Of a stretch of 64,000 bases of DNA, positions 17,185 through 27,405 are shown in pieces. The position numbers and the translations under genes are program-made. Position 1 is the stretch's first letter, and each line of letters starts with the position of its first letter. The DNA lies in assembly GCA_034506335.1 (NCBI GenBank), contig JAPDPR010000004.1, positions 66,351 through 130,350 of the forward strand. Direction: 5' to 3'. The DNA comes from a candidate division KSB1 bacterium. Its GTDB lineage: Bacteria > Zhuqueibacterota > Zhuqueibacteria > JANLFK01 > Oleimicrobiaceae. The notes below the pieces were generated by a model that searched no databases, was not told the origin of the DNA, and was given only the letters and a program-made list of their open reading frames with translations.

Positions 17185-19626
17185 TCACCATGACAACAGC
17201 TCGTGCAAGGGAGGAAACTTGGACCTCCATCGCACCAGCTGCCATTGTTGGCCGTTGCTGGTCAGCACAATCGCCCCTTCCTGGTCGGTGCGCATCACTC
17301 TGGCCCCGGCCTTCTGGAGGCGTTGGAGAACGCTGCGCGAAGGGAGGCCGTGCGGATTGCCGGCTCCCACCGAGACGACTGCCATCTCGGGTCTCACCGC
17401 CTCTAGAAACTGCTCCCCGGAAGACAGATTGCTGCCGTGATGTCCCACCTTGAGCACCTGGCTTCGTAGCAACCCACCATAGCGGAGCAAGGCCTCCTCT
17501 GCAGGGATTTCGGCATCCCCCATCATCAAGATGCGCGTCGGACCATAGGCAACAAGGAGCACGGCGGAGGTGTTGTTCACGCCGTAGGGCGGGGGGCTGT
17601 GGCCTCCCACGAAACGGGGAGAAGGATGGAGCACAAAGACGAGGGCTGGATCCCAACCGCTCAGTTCGTCGCCCGCCTGGATCTCCTGCTGCGGCACGTG
17701 CAGACTGTCCGCGAGGCGGCGCAGCTCCCGGAACAGAGCGGCTGTATCGCTCTGGGCAGGGGCGTAGAGCTGCCGCACCCGTAACGAGCGAAGAAGATGA
17801 GTTGCCCCTCCATAATGGTCGCTGTGCGGATGGGTAATCAGCAGCCCGTCCAAGCGGCGCACACCTTGCTTGCGCAGAAACGGTTCCACCACTGTCCGCC
17901 CGGCATTCCAAGTTGAATCGGCAGGCCCAGCGTCCACCAGCAGGGTCTTTCCGCTGGGGAAACGGATGCAAGTTGCGTCCCCCTGGCCCACGTCAAGTAT
18001 GGTGACCTGCAACAACCCTCGCGGGCGGAGCGCGTCGGCCCACACCGCGCAGCAGGCAACTGCCACCAAAAGCTGCACGGCTCGGCTACGCCACCGCGCA
18101 TCGCGCGCTAGGGCTAAGCCCAATAAGGCATAATAGGCAACCGCGTGCAAAAGGCGAGGCTGGTGATAGCCAACATAGGCCCAGGGCAGATTCCCCATCC
18201 ACTCCACTCCGCGCAAGAGAGCCGTCAACACCAGCCAGTTGCAGGCGGCATAGAGCTTGGCCAGTGGCCAGCATAGAGGCGCCAGCAGTACGGTCGTGTA
18301 CCCCAGTGCCACAACAAGCCCCACTGCCGGAACGACCACCAGATTGGCAACGAGCGACAGGAGGGGCACCCGCGCAAAGTAATAGGCGGTCAGGGGCAAT
18401 GTACCCAGTTGAGCGGCCATGGAGACCAACAGTAGTGGCACCACCGCGGTGGCAAGGAAGCTGTTGCGTTCCACCGCCCGCAAAAGAGGCGCGCCCCACA
18501 GCTCCTGCAGCCGAGCGTAGAGTGAAACAATGGAGGCCACTGCCGCAAAGGACAACTGACATCCAGCCTGGAAAAGTTCGAACGGGTTCACCAGGAGCAC
18601 AATCAGGCCGGCGACGCCCAAGCTGTTGTACACGTTCGTCCCCCTTCGCAGGGAGGTGCTTAGCAAGAGCACCCCGGCCATAATGGTCGCACGGACGACT
18701 GGGGGTCGCGCCTCAGTAATGAGCACAAAAAGCACCAGCACCACGCACATAGCCACCGGTCGAATCGCCACGGGCACGCGCAATACGCGGGCCACGGCAT
18801 TTACAATGAGCACTACAAACCCAACGTGCAATCCGCTGACGGCCAGCACGTGGACTACCCCCGTGTTGGCAAAGGCTTGGCGCAACTCGAGGCGGATTTC
18901 TCCTCTCTCCCCGACCAGCAGCGCCTTGAGGAAAGCTGCCTGGTCTCCTGTGAGCGAGCGGTCAACCGTCCGGACGATTCGTTCCCGGAGCGGATAGACG
19001 ACCTTGCGTAACAACGCGGAGCCGTGCCCGCTGCCCAGGAACCGCACGTCCTCCGGAACGCGGCACTTGAACAAAGCGTGGATACCCTGCGCGCGTAAGT
19101 ATTCTCGGTAGTCGAAACCGCCTGGGTTCCGACTTTTCGGGGGCAGAGTCAGTACCCCTTGCACCTCGAGGGAATCACCGTACCGAATCGGGCAGTAGTT
19201 TGTGGGCACGCGCAAGAGTACCTTTCCCTGCACGCGGACAGCGCCGGTGGCCACAACGACCTCTGAGGCTTGGACTTTGACCAATGCGTAGTCTTGTCGC
19301 TGGTCTGGCGCGGAGATAGCAACCCCTCGCAGCAAGGCCACCTGGCCCTCCCCTTTGGCCAGATGCACAATGTGGCTCCGAGAGTGCGTCACTCCTGCTG
19401 TCCAGAGGTAGCGCAGTGCGCCAGCAGCCACCAGGGCCACGAGCAGGGCGTAGCCAATCACGCCCTTGGCCCGTGGCACGAAAAGCAACGCCCCAGAGAC
19501 GACGAGCCAGGAACACAGTCCCCACAACATCACGTGAGCCGGAACTACCTCTTCCAACCCATAACGGGCAATGACCACGCCTGCCGCGAACGCAAGGCAG
19601 GCAAAGAGGGCAGGTTTTCCCCTCAT
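17185..19626 (-). CDS. comEC: DNA internalisation channel ComEC/Rec2
   Basis: The 813-aa protein is a full-length ComEC. It has N-terminal membrane spans, a soluble OB-like region (about 70-190), the multi-span competence domain with SGLHVGFV near residue 265, and a C-terminal metallo-beta-lactamase-type domain (about 535-800) with DVGQGDATCIRF, THPHSDHYGG, LMMGDAE and KVGHHGS. ComEC moves single-stranded DNA across the inner membrane during natural transformation, and the C-terminal domain may degrade the second strand. The HxHxDH metal ligands are intact. GAGGT precedes the ATG. It follows coaE by 38 bp. No other competence gene is in the window, so actual competence is unproven. Confidence 0.93.
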   Translation of the reverse strand: MRGKPALFACLAFAAGVVIARYGLEEVVPAHVMLWGLCSWLVVSGALLFVPRAKGVIGYALLVALVAAGALRYLWTAGVTHSRSHIVHLAKGEGQVALLRGVAISAPDQRQDYALVKVQASEVVVATGAVRVQGKVLLRVPTNYCPIRYGDSLEVQGVLTLPPKSRNPGGFDYREYLRAQGIHALFKCRVPEDVRFLGSGHGSALLRKVVYPLRERIVRTVDRSLTGDQAAFLKALLVGERGEIRLELRQAFANTGVVHVLAVSGLHVGFVVLIVNAVARVLRVPVAIRPVAMCVVLVLFVLITEARPPVVRATIMAGVLLLSTSLRRGTNVYNSLGVAGLIVLLVNPFELFQAGCQLSFAAVASIVSLYARLQELWGAPLLRAVERNSFLATAVVPLLLVSMAAQLGTLPLTAYYFARVPLLSLVANLVVVPAVGLVVALGYTTVLLAPLCWPLAKLYAACNWLVLTALLRGVEWMGNLPWAYVGYHQPRLLHAVAYYALLGLALARDARWRSRAVQLLVAVACCAVWADALRPRGLLQVTILDVGQGDATCIRFPSGKTLLVDAGPADSTWNAGRTVVEPFLRKQGVRRLDGLLITHPHSDHYGGATHLLRSLRVRQLYAPAQSDTAALFRELRRLADSLHVPQQEIQAGDELSGWDPALVFVLHPSPRFVGGHSPPPYGVNNTSAVLLVAYGPTRILMMGDAEIPAEEALLRYGGLLRSQVLKVGHHGSNLSSGEQFLEAVRPEMAVVSVGAGNPHGLPSRSVLQRLQKAGARVMRTDQEGAIVLTSNGQQWQLVRWRSKFPPLHELLSW

Positions 19627-19664
19627 CGTGACCTCTACCGCAACGAGGTCCGCTTGGGCCTACT

Positions 19665-20318
19665 TCAACTATCAGGGCATCGTGAGCCTAAGGTTCTACG
19701 CACCCTTTCTTGCAACCATGCATGCAGCACCCGGACCTCTTTGCGCAGAGCCCAAATCGAACCGGTGTTGTACACCACATAATCGGCCAAGCGAAGTTTT
19801 TCCTCCAAAGGCATCTGCGCCGCGATGCGCCGCAAGATTTCCTCGTCCGGTAGCCCGTTGCGCTGTCGGATGCGGGCAATGCGCTCTTTGAGGGGCGCGT
19901 AGACGACCACCAGCGCGTCCAGGTGACCCACCAAGTCCGCCTCGCCCAGGAGGGCGCCATCCACGACCACAATCCTGTGCCCACTCTCGAGCAGGGACTG
20001 GACGTGGGCATCAATGCACCGACGCATGGGTGGGTGGATGATTCTGTTGAGACACTGGCGGGCATCGGCATCGGAAAACACGATGCGCGCCAATTGCTCT
20101 CTAAGCAGACGGCCATCCGGGCCGAATACCCTTTCGCCGAAGGTCTGGCGCAGGGCAGCGCGTACCGTTTCATCGTGGGCGGTGAGCTGATGCCCCACGG
20201 CATCGGCATCGATCACCGGAAGCCCGTAGCGCCTCAACAGCCTGGCCACCACCGACTTGCCGCTGCCAATGCCGCCGGTGAGCCCCACCACTATTCCACC
20301 TGAGGCAGGCGGTTCCAT
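19665..20318 (-). CDS. coaE: Dephospho-CoA kinase
   Basis: CoaE phosphorylates the 3'-hydroxyl of dephospho-CoA, the last step of coenzyme A synthesis. The 217-aa product starts with GGIVVGLTGGIGSGKS, a P-loop covering about residues 14-22, then VIDADAVGHQL, the family's substrate-binding Asp block, and the lid region RQRNGL. I chose ATG at 20318; a GTG at 20330 overlapping the protease stop by four bases is an alternative. It is directly downstream of the S8 protease gene and upstream of comEC. Confidence 0.93.
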   Translation of the reverse strand: MEPPASGGIVVGLTGGIGSGKSVVARLLRRYGLPVIDADAVGHQLTAHDETVRAALRQTFGERVFGPDGRLLREQLARIVFSDADARQCLNRIIHPPMRRCIDAHVQSLLESGHRIVVVDGALLGEADLVGHLDALVVVYAPLKERIARIRQRNGLPDEEILRRIAAQMPLEEKLRLADYVVYNTGSIWALRKEVRVLHAWLQERVRRTLGSRCPDS

Positions 20319-20326
20319 CTCCGCCC

Positions 20327-23300
20327 TCACCGAACCACGGCCAGCTTCCCCATCACCCGCTCCTTGCCGTTCGTCACCACGTACAGGTAGACACCCGAGC
20401 CCACCAGTCGCCCATCAGCATCTTTGCCGTCCCAAAGGAGCCCCCCGTTGCCGTCCTTCTCCTCAAGCGTGCGGAGGAGTCTGCCATCCACGGTGAGGAT
20501 GAAGATAGTGGCTCTCTCCGTGAGGTTAGCAAAAGTGAGCGAGGCACCTGCACGGAGCACAAAGGGGTTCGGATAGGTGAAGACCCGGGACAGATTGGGC
20601 TGGGCAAGAAGCAGGGCGAGGCGGTCTCCACGGCCAGGCAGGACCACAACTCCATCGCTGGATTTGAGTCCCGAGACGTACACGATGTGGTGGGCGTTCT
20701 CGGTACCCAGCGGTACCAGGGGGCTTACCTCGAGGAGTACCGAGCGAGGATCGGCGGGGTCAAGCATGCAACCCAGAATGTTTGTCCCTGGCTCGATCCT
20801 ATAATTGGCTGGATTCTCGGCACTCTGCCGGTCCAGCGGCACACTGAAATTGAGTACGACCCGTGTGTTACCTCTCAAGGAAGCTGAGACCAGGTAGGGC
20901 GCCTGGGGTTGGCGCACAAACCAGAAGGGTGCACTGTTGCGCATGGTATCGATGGGGGTGCGTTTGCTATCAGAAACCGCGCACACACGGACCACAAGCG
21001 TATCCCCGCTGGGTAGAGCAGAGGGAAGGGTCATGATTACTTCCTGGCCCGACTTGTCGTGGAGCACCGAACTGATTGGATAGGGATAGCCGAGCACTGT
21101 GTAGCGCGCGGGGTCTTTGACTGAGTCGTCCATGGGTTCACTGAAGCGCAGGCGCACCGAAGTTTCGTTCAACGCCTGGGCTGATTCCAGGCGTGGGGGT
21201 GCATTCGGAGTCACCATCACAAGCCGCGAAGGGAGGCTTTCAGGCGGTTGGCCACTGGAGTCCACTGATGAGACAGCGATCCAATAGGCATGATCCTTCG
21301 TGAGGTCCCTCAGCGTACATGGCGGTGCTGCCACCCATCGTTTCAAGCTCAAGGAATCCGGGTGCTCGCCAAAGCGGACCCAATAACCCTGCACCTTTTC
21401 CACGGGTTTCCAACTCACTACCGCTCGCGAGGTGTCCAGGGGGAACGCGTCCACGTTCTTGGGAGCAGCGGGACGGCCTTGTGCCTGCACGCAGCGGAAG
21501 GCCAGGGTGGAGTGCCCATCGTTGAAAAAGACCTCTCTCACCCCGTCACCATCCGTGTCGGCAACTACCGCCGCATTGCTGCGATTGGGTCGATAGTGCC
21601 AGACAGAGCTGTAGGTTCCGGTGACCTCATCCCACTTCAGAATGTAGAAATCTGGAAACACGTTGACAAGAATCTCTGCGCGCCCATCATTGTCCACGTC
21701 CCCCGCTGAAACCCCGGCGTCGAAATCCTTGGGGAGCGAAAAGCCGAAGAACCGCCACTCCTTTTGGGGAGCGTACATGTCGTTGCCGGTGGCCTTGTAG
21801 ACGCGATAGAGCCAGTGACGGGCATCATACTCATGCTCGGCGTCCAGACTTGGGTCAGAATGACACCCGACCACGAACTCCTGCTGTCCGTCCCCATCAT
21901 AATCGCCACTTCCCAGGAAGTCGATGGTATCCATGAGAGGGAGGCGCTCGGACCAGATCATCCGGAAACGGCCATTCAGAGCCTCGCACTCGTAAAGGTA
22001 GACATCACCGTCATAGTCGCCGACAAGGACCTCAAGGCGGCCGTCCCGGTCGAAATCGGCCACCTCCACGTGCGGTACGCCGGTGATGTTGCTGCCGCCA
22101 GTCGGGTTCGGAAGCGAATCCCAGAGAGCAAACGCGTGTCCGCCTAAGGACCGCCACACCTGGTAGGTGGCACCCTTGCGCACAATGAGGTCTGATCGAG
22201 CGTCCCCGTCGAAATCTACCAGGCGGGCTCCCCAGGTATCGTTATCGCTCCACCATACGACCTGAAATGCCAAAGCGTGGGGTGCGGTCTGCTCAAAAAG
22301 GATGGTTCGTCCGCCGTAGCCCGCCAGTATTTCCCTCAGGCCATCGCCATCGGTATCGCCGATGCTCCGGGGAATTGCCGGTTCACGGCTCTCCCATACC
22401 GGTACCATCACGCCATCTACGTTGCGCCAGACGGTGAGCTTGCCAAAGATGTTTGTTCCGTTATACCGACAGGTTACCAGCTCATCCCGGCCGTCCCCGT
22501 CGAAATCTGCTGGCTGGGGGAAAAGATACACCGGCGGTAGCGAGGTAGGCAAGAGCTCCATTTCCACAGTCGACACTGGTGTGTCCTCTAAAGAGAGAGG
22601 GTAGAAGCGCCCCCCATTGTCGTCCACAGCGGCGAGCTGCGAACGGTTGGTGGCCTCGATGCGGAACAGAGTGCCAGGCGGGACCATCTGAGGCGTAAGA
22701 AAGACCCGATGTTCGGCCGTTTGGTAGGCGAGCCGGACCAGCTTGGAGGCTCCGGAAGGGAGCACACACTGCAGCTGGGCGTCGCAAAGCTCATCGGTGA
22801 GGAACGAGACCAAACAGCCAAGGAAATCTTCTTCGATCATTGGCGTTTGCGTAATAGCGCTAATACGCGGTGGGGTGCGGTCGATGAACACGCGCAGCGC
22901 CTGGCTCACGGTGCTGCCATCGGCGTTCTCTGCCGTCACGCGCACCATGTACTGTGTGTCTGGCAATGCGCTGACGTCCCACACGCCGAGGGTGTCGTCA
23001 ATGACCTGTCGGCCATGAACTTTCAGAAAGGGATGCCATTCTTCTGGGTCAACCCCGGTGCCGTAGGAGAGCTCGTAGCTGCGCATGAAGACCCCAGCGG
23101 CGGTGCCGATGATGGGGATACTGCCCCCTGCGGCGCCGCGATCCAAACGGGGCCACGCGATTCGCACTACAGTGAAGTTGGGGCTGCGCAGTGCTGCGCA
23201 GGCGTTGATTCTGCCGGCCGCATAGTAACGGTCCCAGCCGATGCTTCCCAGGTCGTCGGCGGTGGCGAGCAAGGTGCCGCGCACGTTGTCGCTGCTATAA

Positions 23301-24556
23301 TCGGGGTGTTGGGAGAAGATGAGTGCTGCCAGGGCCGACACAAAGGGCGCCGCCGCGGAGGTACCGCTGAAACTGGTATAACCATTGTTGAGGGCAGTCG
23401 TCCAAATGCCTGTGCCGGGGGCAACCACGTCCAGCGTGGGGCCATAGTTGGAGAAGCCGGCCAGATAGTCGGTGGAGTCAGTGGCGCCCACGGCGACGAC
23501 CTCATCTAGCGCGGAAGGGTAATGGATTTGGGTGTTGGCACTGTTGCCCGCTGAGGCAACCAGCAGTACCCCACAAGCATGGGCATAGGCCACCGCGTCG
23601 CGCAGAAGTGGGGTGCAGACTATGTCGCCGAAGCTCATGTTCACCACCCGGGCGCCATTGTCGGCAGCATAGGCCAGCGCCGAGGCAACATCGTCCTCTT
23701 CGAGAAGACCGCTGCTGGTGCCCGCGCGCAGGTTCATTAGTCGGCAGCCATGGGCGAGTCCCGCGACGCCCACGTTGTTATCGGCCACCGCTCCCACAAT
23801 GCCCGCCACCGCTGTGCCATGCCCGTTTTCGTCGAACGGGTCATTGTCCCGCGTCAGGTAGTCACCGCCGTCGGCGAAGTAGGGTGCGTCGGTAAAGTCC
23901 CAGCCCTGAATGTCGTCCACAAAGCCGTTGCCGTCGTCGTCTATTCCGTTGTAGTCGCTGGAGTCGGCAGCGCCATTTGCGTTGAGGTCTTCGCCTGCAT
24001 TGATCCAAATGTTGGCAGCCAGGTCTTCGTGCCTATAGTCGATGCCCGTGTCGATAATTGCAATAAGGATCGCACGGTCGCCCCGATTGATATCCCAAGC
24101 CGCACTGGCCTGGATGCGCTTAAGGGCCCACTGGGCAGAGAAATGCGGGTCATTCGGCACATAGTGGATGCGATAGGAGTGGTTGACGTGGACATACTCT
24201 ACCTCGGGCTCATTGGCCAAGGCCGCGATGAACTCCTCAACCCGGTCCACAGGAAGGCGCAGCTGATAGATCCGGTCCAGCCCGATTGTCCGCCGAGCCT
24301 CACGGTTGCGTGGAGCTGCTGGCGCCCCGAAGGTTGGAGCCAACGTGTTCACTTGAAGAGATGCGCACAGCTGGTCTAGGAGGGGAAAACCCGTACGGAT
24401 CTGGCCGTCCGTCCCTCGGGCCAAGGCGCGCAGTGGGTGCCTCGTCTTGACAATCACGTCCCTGAAAGGCGATGTCTGTGCGGCCACGAGCAGCGGGCAA
24501 AGCAGGCACATTGTCATCAACGCTGCGCACCGTCTCAGTGGATGCTGTTCCTTCAT
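20327..24556 (-). CDS. Secreted multidomain subtilase (S8) with FG-GAP/VCBS repeats
   Basis: The 1409-aa precursor has a signal peptide ending near LLVAAQ, a propeptide (about 30-135) and a subtilisin-type catalytic domain with triad D169 (AIIDTGID), H246 (NGHGTAVAG) and S400 (SGTSAAAPF) plus oxyanion N338. It is followed by about seven calcium-type DxDGDG FG-GAP/VCBS repeats (roughly 660-1040), a fibronectin-III-like module, two Ig-like domains of the SbsA type and a C-terminal FlgD-Ig-like domain that begins YPNPF and ends with a GVYLYVV strand. That tail is common on exported proteins of FCB bacteria. The repeats suggest a seven-bladed propeller. It overlaps the GT2 gene by four bases (ATGA), so the two are translationally coupled. 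Substrate and final location are unknown. Confidence 0.9.
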   Translation of the reverse strand: MKEQHPLRRCAALMTMCLLCPLLVAAQTSPFRDVIVKTRHPLRALARGTDGQIRTGFPLLDQLCASLQVNTLAPTFGAPAAPRNREARRTIGLDRIYQLRLPVDRVEEFIAALANEPEVEYVHVNHSYRIHYVPNDPHFSAQWALKRIQASAAWDINRGDRAILIAIIDTGIDYRHEDLAANIWINAGEDLNANGAADSSDYNGIDDDGNGFVDDIQGWDFTDAPYFADGGDYLTRDNDPFDENGHGTAVAGIVGAVADNNVGVAGLAHGCRLMNLRAGTSSGLLEEDDVASALAYAADNGARVVNMSFGDIVCTPLLRDAVAYAHACGVLLVASAGNSANTQIHYPSALDEVVAVGATDSTDYLAGFSNYGPTLDVVAPGTGIWTTALNNGYTSFSGTSAAAPFVSALAALIFSQHPDYSSDNVRGTLLATADDLGSIGWDRYYAAGRINACAALRSPNFTVVRIAWPRLDRGAAGGSIPIIGTAAGVFMRSYELSYGTGVDPEEWHPFLKVHGRQVIDDTLGVWDVSALPDTQYMVRVTAENADGSTVSQALRVFIDRTPPRISAITQTPMIEEDFLGCLVSFLTDELCDAQLQCVLPSGASKLVRLAYQTAEHRVFLTPQMVPPGTLFRIEATNRSQLAAVDDNGGRFYPLSLEDTPVSTVEMELLPTSLPPVYLFPQPADFDGDGRDELVTCRYNGTNIFGKLTVWRNVDGVMVPVWESREPAIPRSIGDTDGDGLREILAGYGGRTILFEQTAPHALAFQVVWWSDNDTWGARLVDFDGDARSDLIVRKGATYQVWRSLGGHAFALWDSLPNPTGGSNITGVPHVEVADFDRDGRLEVLVGDYDGDVYLYECEALNGRFRMIWSERLPLMDTIDFLGSGDYDGDGQQEFVVGCHSDPSLDAEHEYDARHWLYRVYKATGNDMYAPQKEWRFFGFSLPKDFDAGVSAGDVDNDGRAEILVNVFPDFYILKWDEVTGTYSSVWHYRPNRSNAAVVADTDGDGVREVFFNDGHSTLAFRCVQAQGRPAAPKNVDAFPLDTSRAVVSWKPVEKVQGYWVRFGEHPDSLSLKRWVAAPPCTLRDLTKDHAYWIAVSSVDSSGQPPESLPSRLVMVTPNAPPRLESAQALNETSVRLRFSEPMDDSVKDPARYTVLGYPYPISSVLHDKSGQEVIMTLPSALPSGDTLVVRVCAVSDSKRTPIDTMRNSAPFWFVRQPQAPYLVSASLRGNTRVVLNFSVPLDRQSAENPANYRIEPGTNILGCMLDPADPRSVLLEVSPLVPLGTENAHHIVYVSGLKSSDGVVVLPGRGDRLALLLAQPNLSRVFTYPNPFVLRAGASLTFANLTERATIFILTVDGRLLRTLEEKDGNGGLLWDGKDADGRLVGSGVYLYVVTNGKERVMGKLAVVR

Positions 24557-25476
24557 GCCTCACCTTTCCCGTGCCTGGCGCACCGTGAGACCAAAGCCCA
24601 TGCGACGCGTGGCCATAGCGCGACAAGGAGCACCAGCCTCGTGCCGAGGTCAACCAAAGGCAGTCGGCTGGGGTATTTGCGAAAATAGGCCACGAAATCC
24701 CGATGTGATGCCACTAAAGCACTGACCCGATGGGCGTACACACTGGCGCCCTTATGATGGATTGCGTACACCTCGGGCCTGAAGACCACGGGCCACCCTT
24801 TCTCCCAGAAACGCCGGCACCAATCGACGTCACTGAAGAATAGCACAAAGCGCTCGTCGAGCGGACCGACAGAGCGCACTGCCTCGCGGCGGGCAAGGAG
24901 AAATGCCCCCTGCGGCTGGTCGACCTCTCGCGGCGTGAGGTGATCAAAGTCGCCCATTTTCCAGCGGTTGAAGACCTTGCTGCGCGGAAAGAGTCGCGAC
25001 AGACCGACGAGCTCGAAGAGCACGTCCAGCCTCCTGGGGAAGCGGCGGCACGAGGGCTGTATGCGCCCCTCTGGAAAGCGAAGCTGAGGCGCCACCATTC
25101 CTACGCCAGGGTTTTGTTCCAAATAGTCCACGAGGGAGCGAATGGTATTGCTGCGCACCACCACGTCTGGATTCAGCAAGAGCACATACTGCCCAATGGA
25201 AGAGACCAAACCCTGGTTTGCGGCCTTCGTGAACCCGGCGTTTTCGGCGTTGCGCACCAACCGAACTGGCGTAGAAGCGTCGGCCGCGATTTCCTCAACA
25301 ACGGCACATGTGCCGTCCGAAGATGCGTTGTCGATCACCACGACCTCTGCTTGCAGCCTTTCCAGCGCCGCAAGCAAAGAACTGAGGCAGGCGCGAATAT
25401 GGCGCTCGCTGTTATAGGTGACCACCACGACGGAGATGCCGCCCGCGGAAATGTCAGGCACTTTCCTCCTCACCAT
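24553..25476 (-). CDS. Glycosyltransferase family 2 (rhamnosyltransferase-like)
   Basis: The 307-aa protein is a GT-A-fold GT2 enzyme with VVVVTYNSERHI at the N-terminus, VIDNASSDGT, and LLLNPDVVV in place of a DxD motif. Later come GAFLLARREAV and FFSDVDWCRRF, the WbbL/rhamnosyltransferase-like arrangement. It would transfer a nucleotide sugar to a glycan or protein. A C-terminal hydrophobic stretch may contact the membrane. ATG at 25476 is chosen because the family begins just after it and the promoter at 25520-25548 puts the transcript start only 37 bases upstream. An in-frame ATG at 25548 lies inside that promoter. Coupling to the protease by a 4-bp overlap suggests they work together, perhaps by glycosylating exported proteins. 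Confidence 0.87.
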   Translation of the reverse strand: MVRRKVPDISAGGISVVVVTYNSERHIRACLSSLLAALERLQAEVVVIDNASSDGTCAVVEEIAADASTPVRLVRNAENAGFTKAANQGLVSSIGQYVLLLNPDVVVRSNTIRSLVDYLEQNPGVGMVAPQLRFPEGRIQPSCRRFPRRLDVLFELVGLSRLFPRSKVFNRWKMGDFDHLTPREVDQPQGAFLLARREAVRSVGPLDERFVLFFSDVDWCRRFWEKGWPVVFRPEVYAIHHKGASVYAHRVSALVASHRDFVAYFRKYPSRLPLVDLGTRLVLLVALWPRVAWALVSRCARHGKGEA

Positions 25477-25519
25477 AACGCCTTGCCGTCTTCCTCTGCC
25501 CCTTTCGTTACGCTTGATG

Positions 25520-25548
25520 AAGGTAGCAAAAGCGCAAAAAAATAGCAA
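25520..25548 (-). promoter_or_regulatory. Predicted promoter of GT2-protease-coaE operon
   Basis: On the minus strand, TTGCTA (25543-25548), a T-rich 17-base spacer and TACCTT (25520-25525) precede the glycosyltransferase gene. The transcript would begin near 25513. The -10 fits TAnnTT. Confidence 0.6.
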
Positions 25549-25917
25549 CAGCTTTCTCTCTCAAGCCGGCGGTGTGGCCCGGTGTGGAAAGCAGATAGCT
25601 GCAGGGATTAGAACCCAGGCCAGCGGGACATTCGGCAATCCCTTGCTCATAGTGGCACAACAGCGGCAGGCGCCTTCCTGTCATAGGAGCGGTGAGATGT
25701 GCCTAAGGAAACCCGAGGAAAACAGAGCGTCGGAGTGGGCCTCCGGGGCAGATGATGGCTTGGTGCATCCTGGCACTCCCTGCAGTGCCAGAATACGACG
25801 TATGTCCGATTGCTCACGCGGAGGGCATCTCGGGAAAGAAGGTGATATGTGCTCTCCGGCGATTCCTTCAACCGCCACCGCGGCGACCCGCCACTGAACT
25901 AAGCCTAATGGCGAGAT
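25549..25917. other. Intergenic region between araA end and GT2 promoter
   Basis: This 369-base stretch holds no convincing gene. It contains the perfect hairpin at 25770-25791, listed separately, which lies about 130 bases past the araA stop and may mark the end of the arabinose transcript. No T-run follows it, and I see no other signal. Confidence 0.6.
25770..25791. repeat. Inverted repeat, 8-bp stem and 6-base loop
   Basis: CTGGCACT and AGTGCCAG pair perfectly around the loop CCCTGC. It sits downstream of araA, so it could be a transcript-end or RNA-stabilising hairpin. There is no U-tract on either strand, so it is not a standard intrinsic terminator. Confidence 0.5.
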
Positions 25918-27405
25918 TTAGAAAGCGACTGCGTTCCAACGGAGCTCTTTCTTGAAATCTTCAACGTTGGTCCGCTCGTTGATTTCGAGCAGCTCCACCC
26001 CCGCGATTTCAGCGAAATCGCGCAGGGGTTGGGCACTCAGGGCCATAGTAAACGCCGTGTGGTGTGCGCCTCCTGCCAAGATCCAACAGTGTGCGGCGAT
26101 CGGTAGATCTGGTTTCGGAATCCATACCGCCCTGGCCACAGGCAGTTTAGGTAACTCCTCATCGGGCAGGACGCTTTCCACCTCATTGAGCACCATCCGG
26201 AAGCGGTTTCCCAGATCAACGAGAGAGATGTTGAGAGCCGGCCCTGCTGGCACGGTAAAGACCAGGCGTGCCGGATCGGCTTTGCCACCAATCGCCAGCG
26301 GATGCACCTCCAGGCGCGGACGGTCAGCGGCCAGCGATTCGCAGACCTCAAGCATATGAGCCCCCAACACCTTCATGCGCGGAGTGGCCATGTGGTAGGT
26401 GTAGTCTTCCATGAAAGAGGTGCCGCCGCTCAGCCCGGAGGCCATCACCTTTATCGCCCGCACCAGAGCGGCAGTTTTCCAATCGCCTTCAGCGCCAAAG
26501 CCGTAACCGCGGGCCATAAGACGCTGTACCGCCAACCCGGGCAACTGCTGGAGCCCGTGCAAATCTTCGAACGTGGTGGTGAAGGCGGTGAACCCCCCAT
26601 CCCGCAAGAAGTGCTCCAGCCCCAGCTCGATGCGAGCTGCTTCCCTCACCGCCGCGTGCTTTGCCCCACCAGGCTGAACGTCTTGGGCAAGGGCGTATCG
26701 TTCGCCATACTCTTTGACAAGTCTGTCCACCTCCACATCCGAAATGCTCTGCACCACTTTGACCAAATCACCCAGGCCATAGCCGCTTACCGAGTAGCCA
26801 AACCTCATCTGGGCTTCCACCTTGTCCCCCTCGGTCACGGCCACATCGCGCATGTTATCCCCGAAGCGCGCAACCTTGCCCGATTGCCAATCCTGCCAGG
26901 CGCTGGCCGCGCGCATCCAATGAGCCAGCTCGCGATGGACCTTCTTATCCTGCCAGTGTCCGACCACCACTTTCCTGGTGATGCCCAGTCTGCTGCACAC
27001 AAAGCCGAACTCCCTATCTCCGTGTGCAGACTGGTTGAGATTCATGAAGTCCATGTCGATTTCCGACCAGGGTAGATCGCGATTGTACTGGGTGTGCAAG
27101 TGAACAAAAGGCTTGTGGAGTTTCTTCAGCGCCGCAATCCACATTTTGCCGGGGGAGAAGGTGTGCATCCACATCAGCAAACCCGTGCAGCTCCTTGACG
27201 CGTTGGCCTCGAACACCAGCTTCAGGATGTTTTCAGGGTCTGACAGCACCCCTTTGAACACAACGCGCGAGGGAATTTCCGGTGAGGCATCCAAAGAGGC
27301 GGCTATTTCTTGCGAATGCTGGGCCACCTTCTCCAGAGCTTCGTCGCCGTACAGATGTTGGCTCCCGGCGACAAACCAGACTTCAAAATTGGGGTAGACC
27401 TTCAT
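25918..27405 (-). CDS. araA: L-arabinose isomerase
   Basis: AraA converts L-arabinose to L-ribulose. The 495-aa protein starts [20 protein letters not shown], matching the family N-terminus. It has the usual [16 protein letters not shown] block and [13 protein letters not shown], which carries a metal-ligand glutamate; the conserved HMLE glutamate/histidine and the late [12 protein letters not shown] block are also present. ATG at 27405 fits family length (about 500); starts at 27441 or 27450 would add a charged extension without a ribosome site. It overlaps araD by 23 bases, suggesting translational coupling. It is the last gene of the operon. Confidence 0.96.
   Translation of the reverse strand: MKVYPNFEVWFVAGSQHLYGDEALEKVAQHSQEIAASLDASPEIPSRVVFKGVLSDPENILKLVFEANASRSCTGLLMWMHTFSPGKMWIAALKKLHKPFVHLHTQYNRDLPWSEIDMDFMNLNQSAHGDREFGFVCSRLGITRKVVVGHWQDKKVHRELAHWMRAASAWQDWQSGKVARFGDNMRDVAVTEGDKVEAQMRFGYSVSGYGLGDLVKVVQSISDVEVDRLVKEYGERYALAQDVQPGGAKHAAVREAARIELGLEHFLRDGGFTAFTTTFEDLHGLQQLPGLAVQRLMARGYGFGAEGDWKTAALVRAIKVMASGLSGGTSFMEDYTYHMATPRMKVLGAHMLEVCESLAADRPRLEVHPLAIGGKADPARLVFTVPAGPALNISLVDLGNRFRMVLNEVESVLPDEELPKLPVARAVWIPKPDLPIAAHCWILAGGAHHTAFTMALSAQPLRDFAEIAGVELLEINERTNVEDFKKELRWNAVAF

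Noticed and set aside
20327..20580. True type IX secretion C-terminal signal on the protease
   Set aside because: The tail matches a FlgD-Ig-like pattern; I cannot show a type IX signal, and no such secretion gene is in the window.
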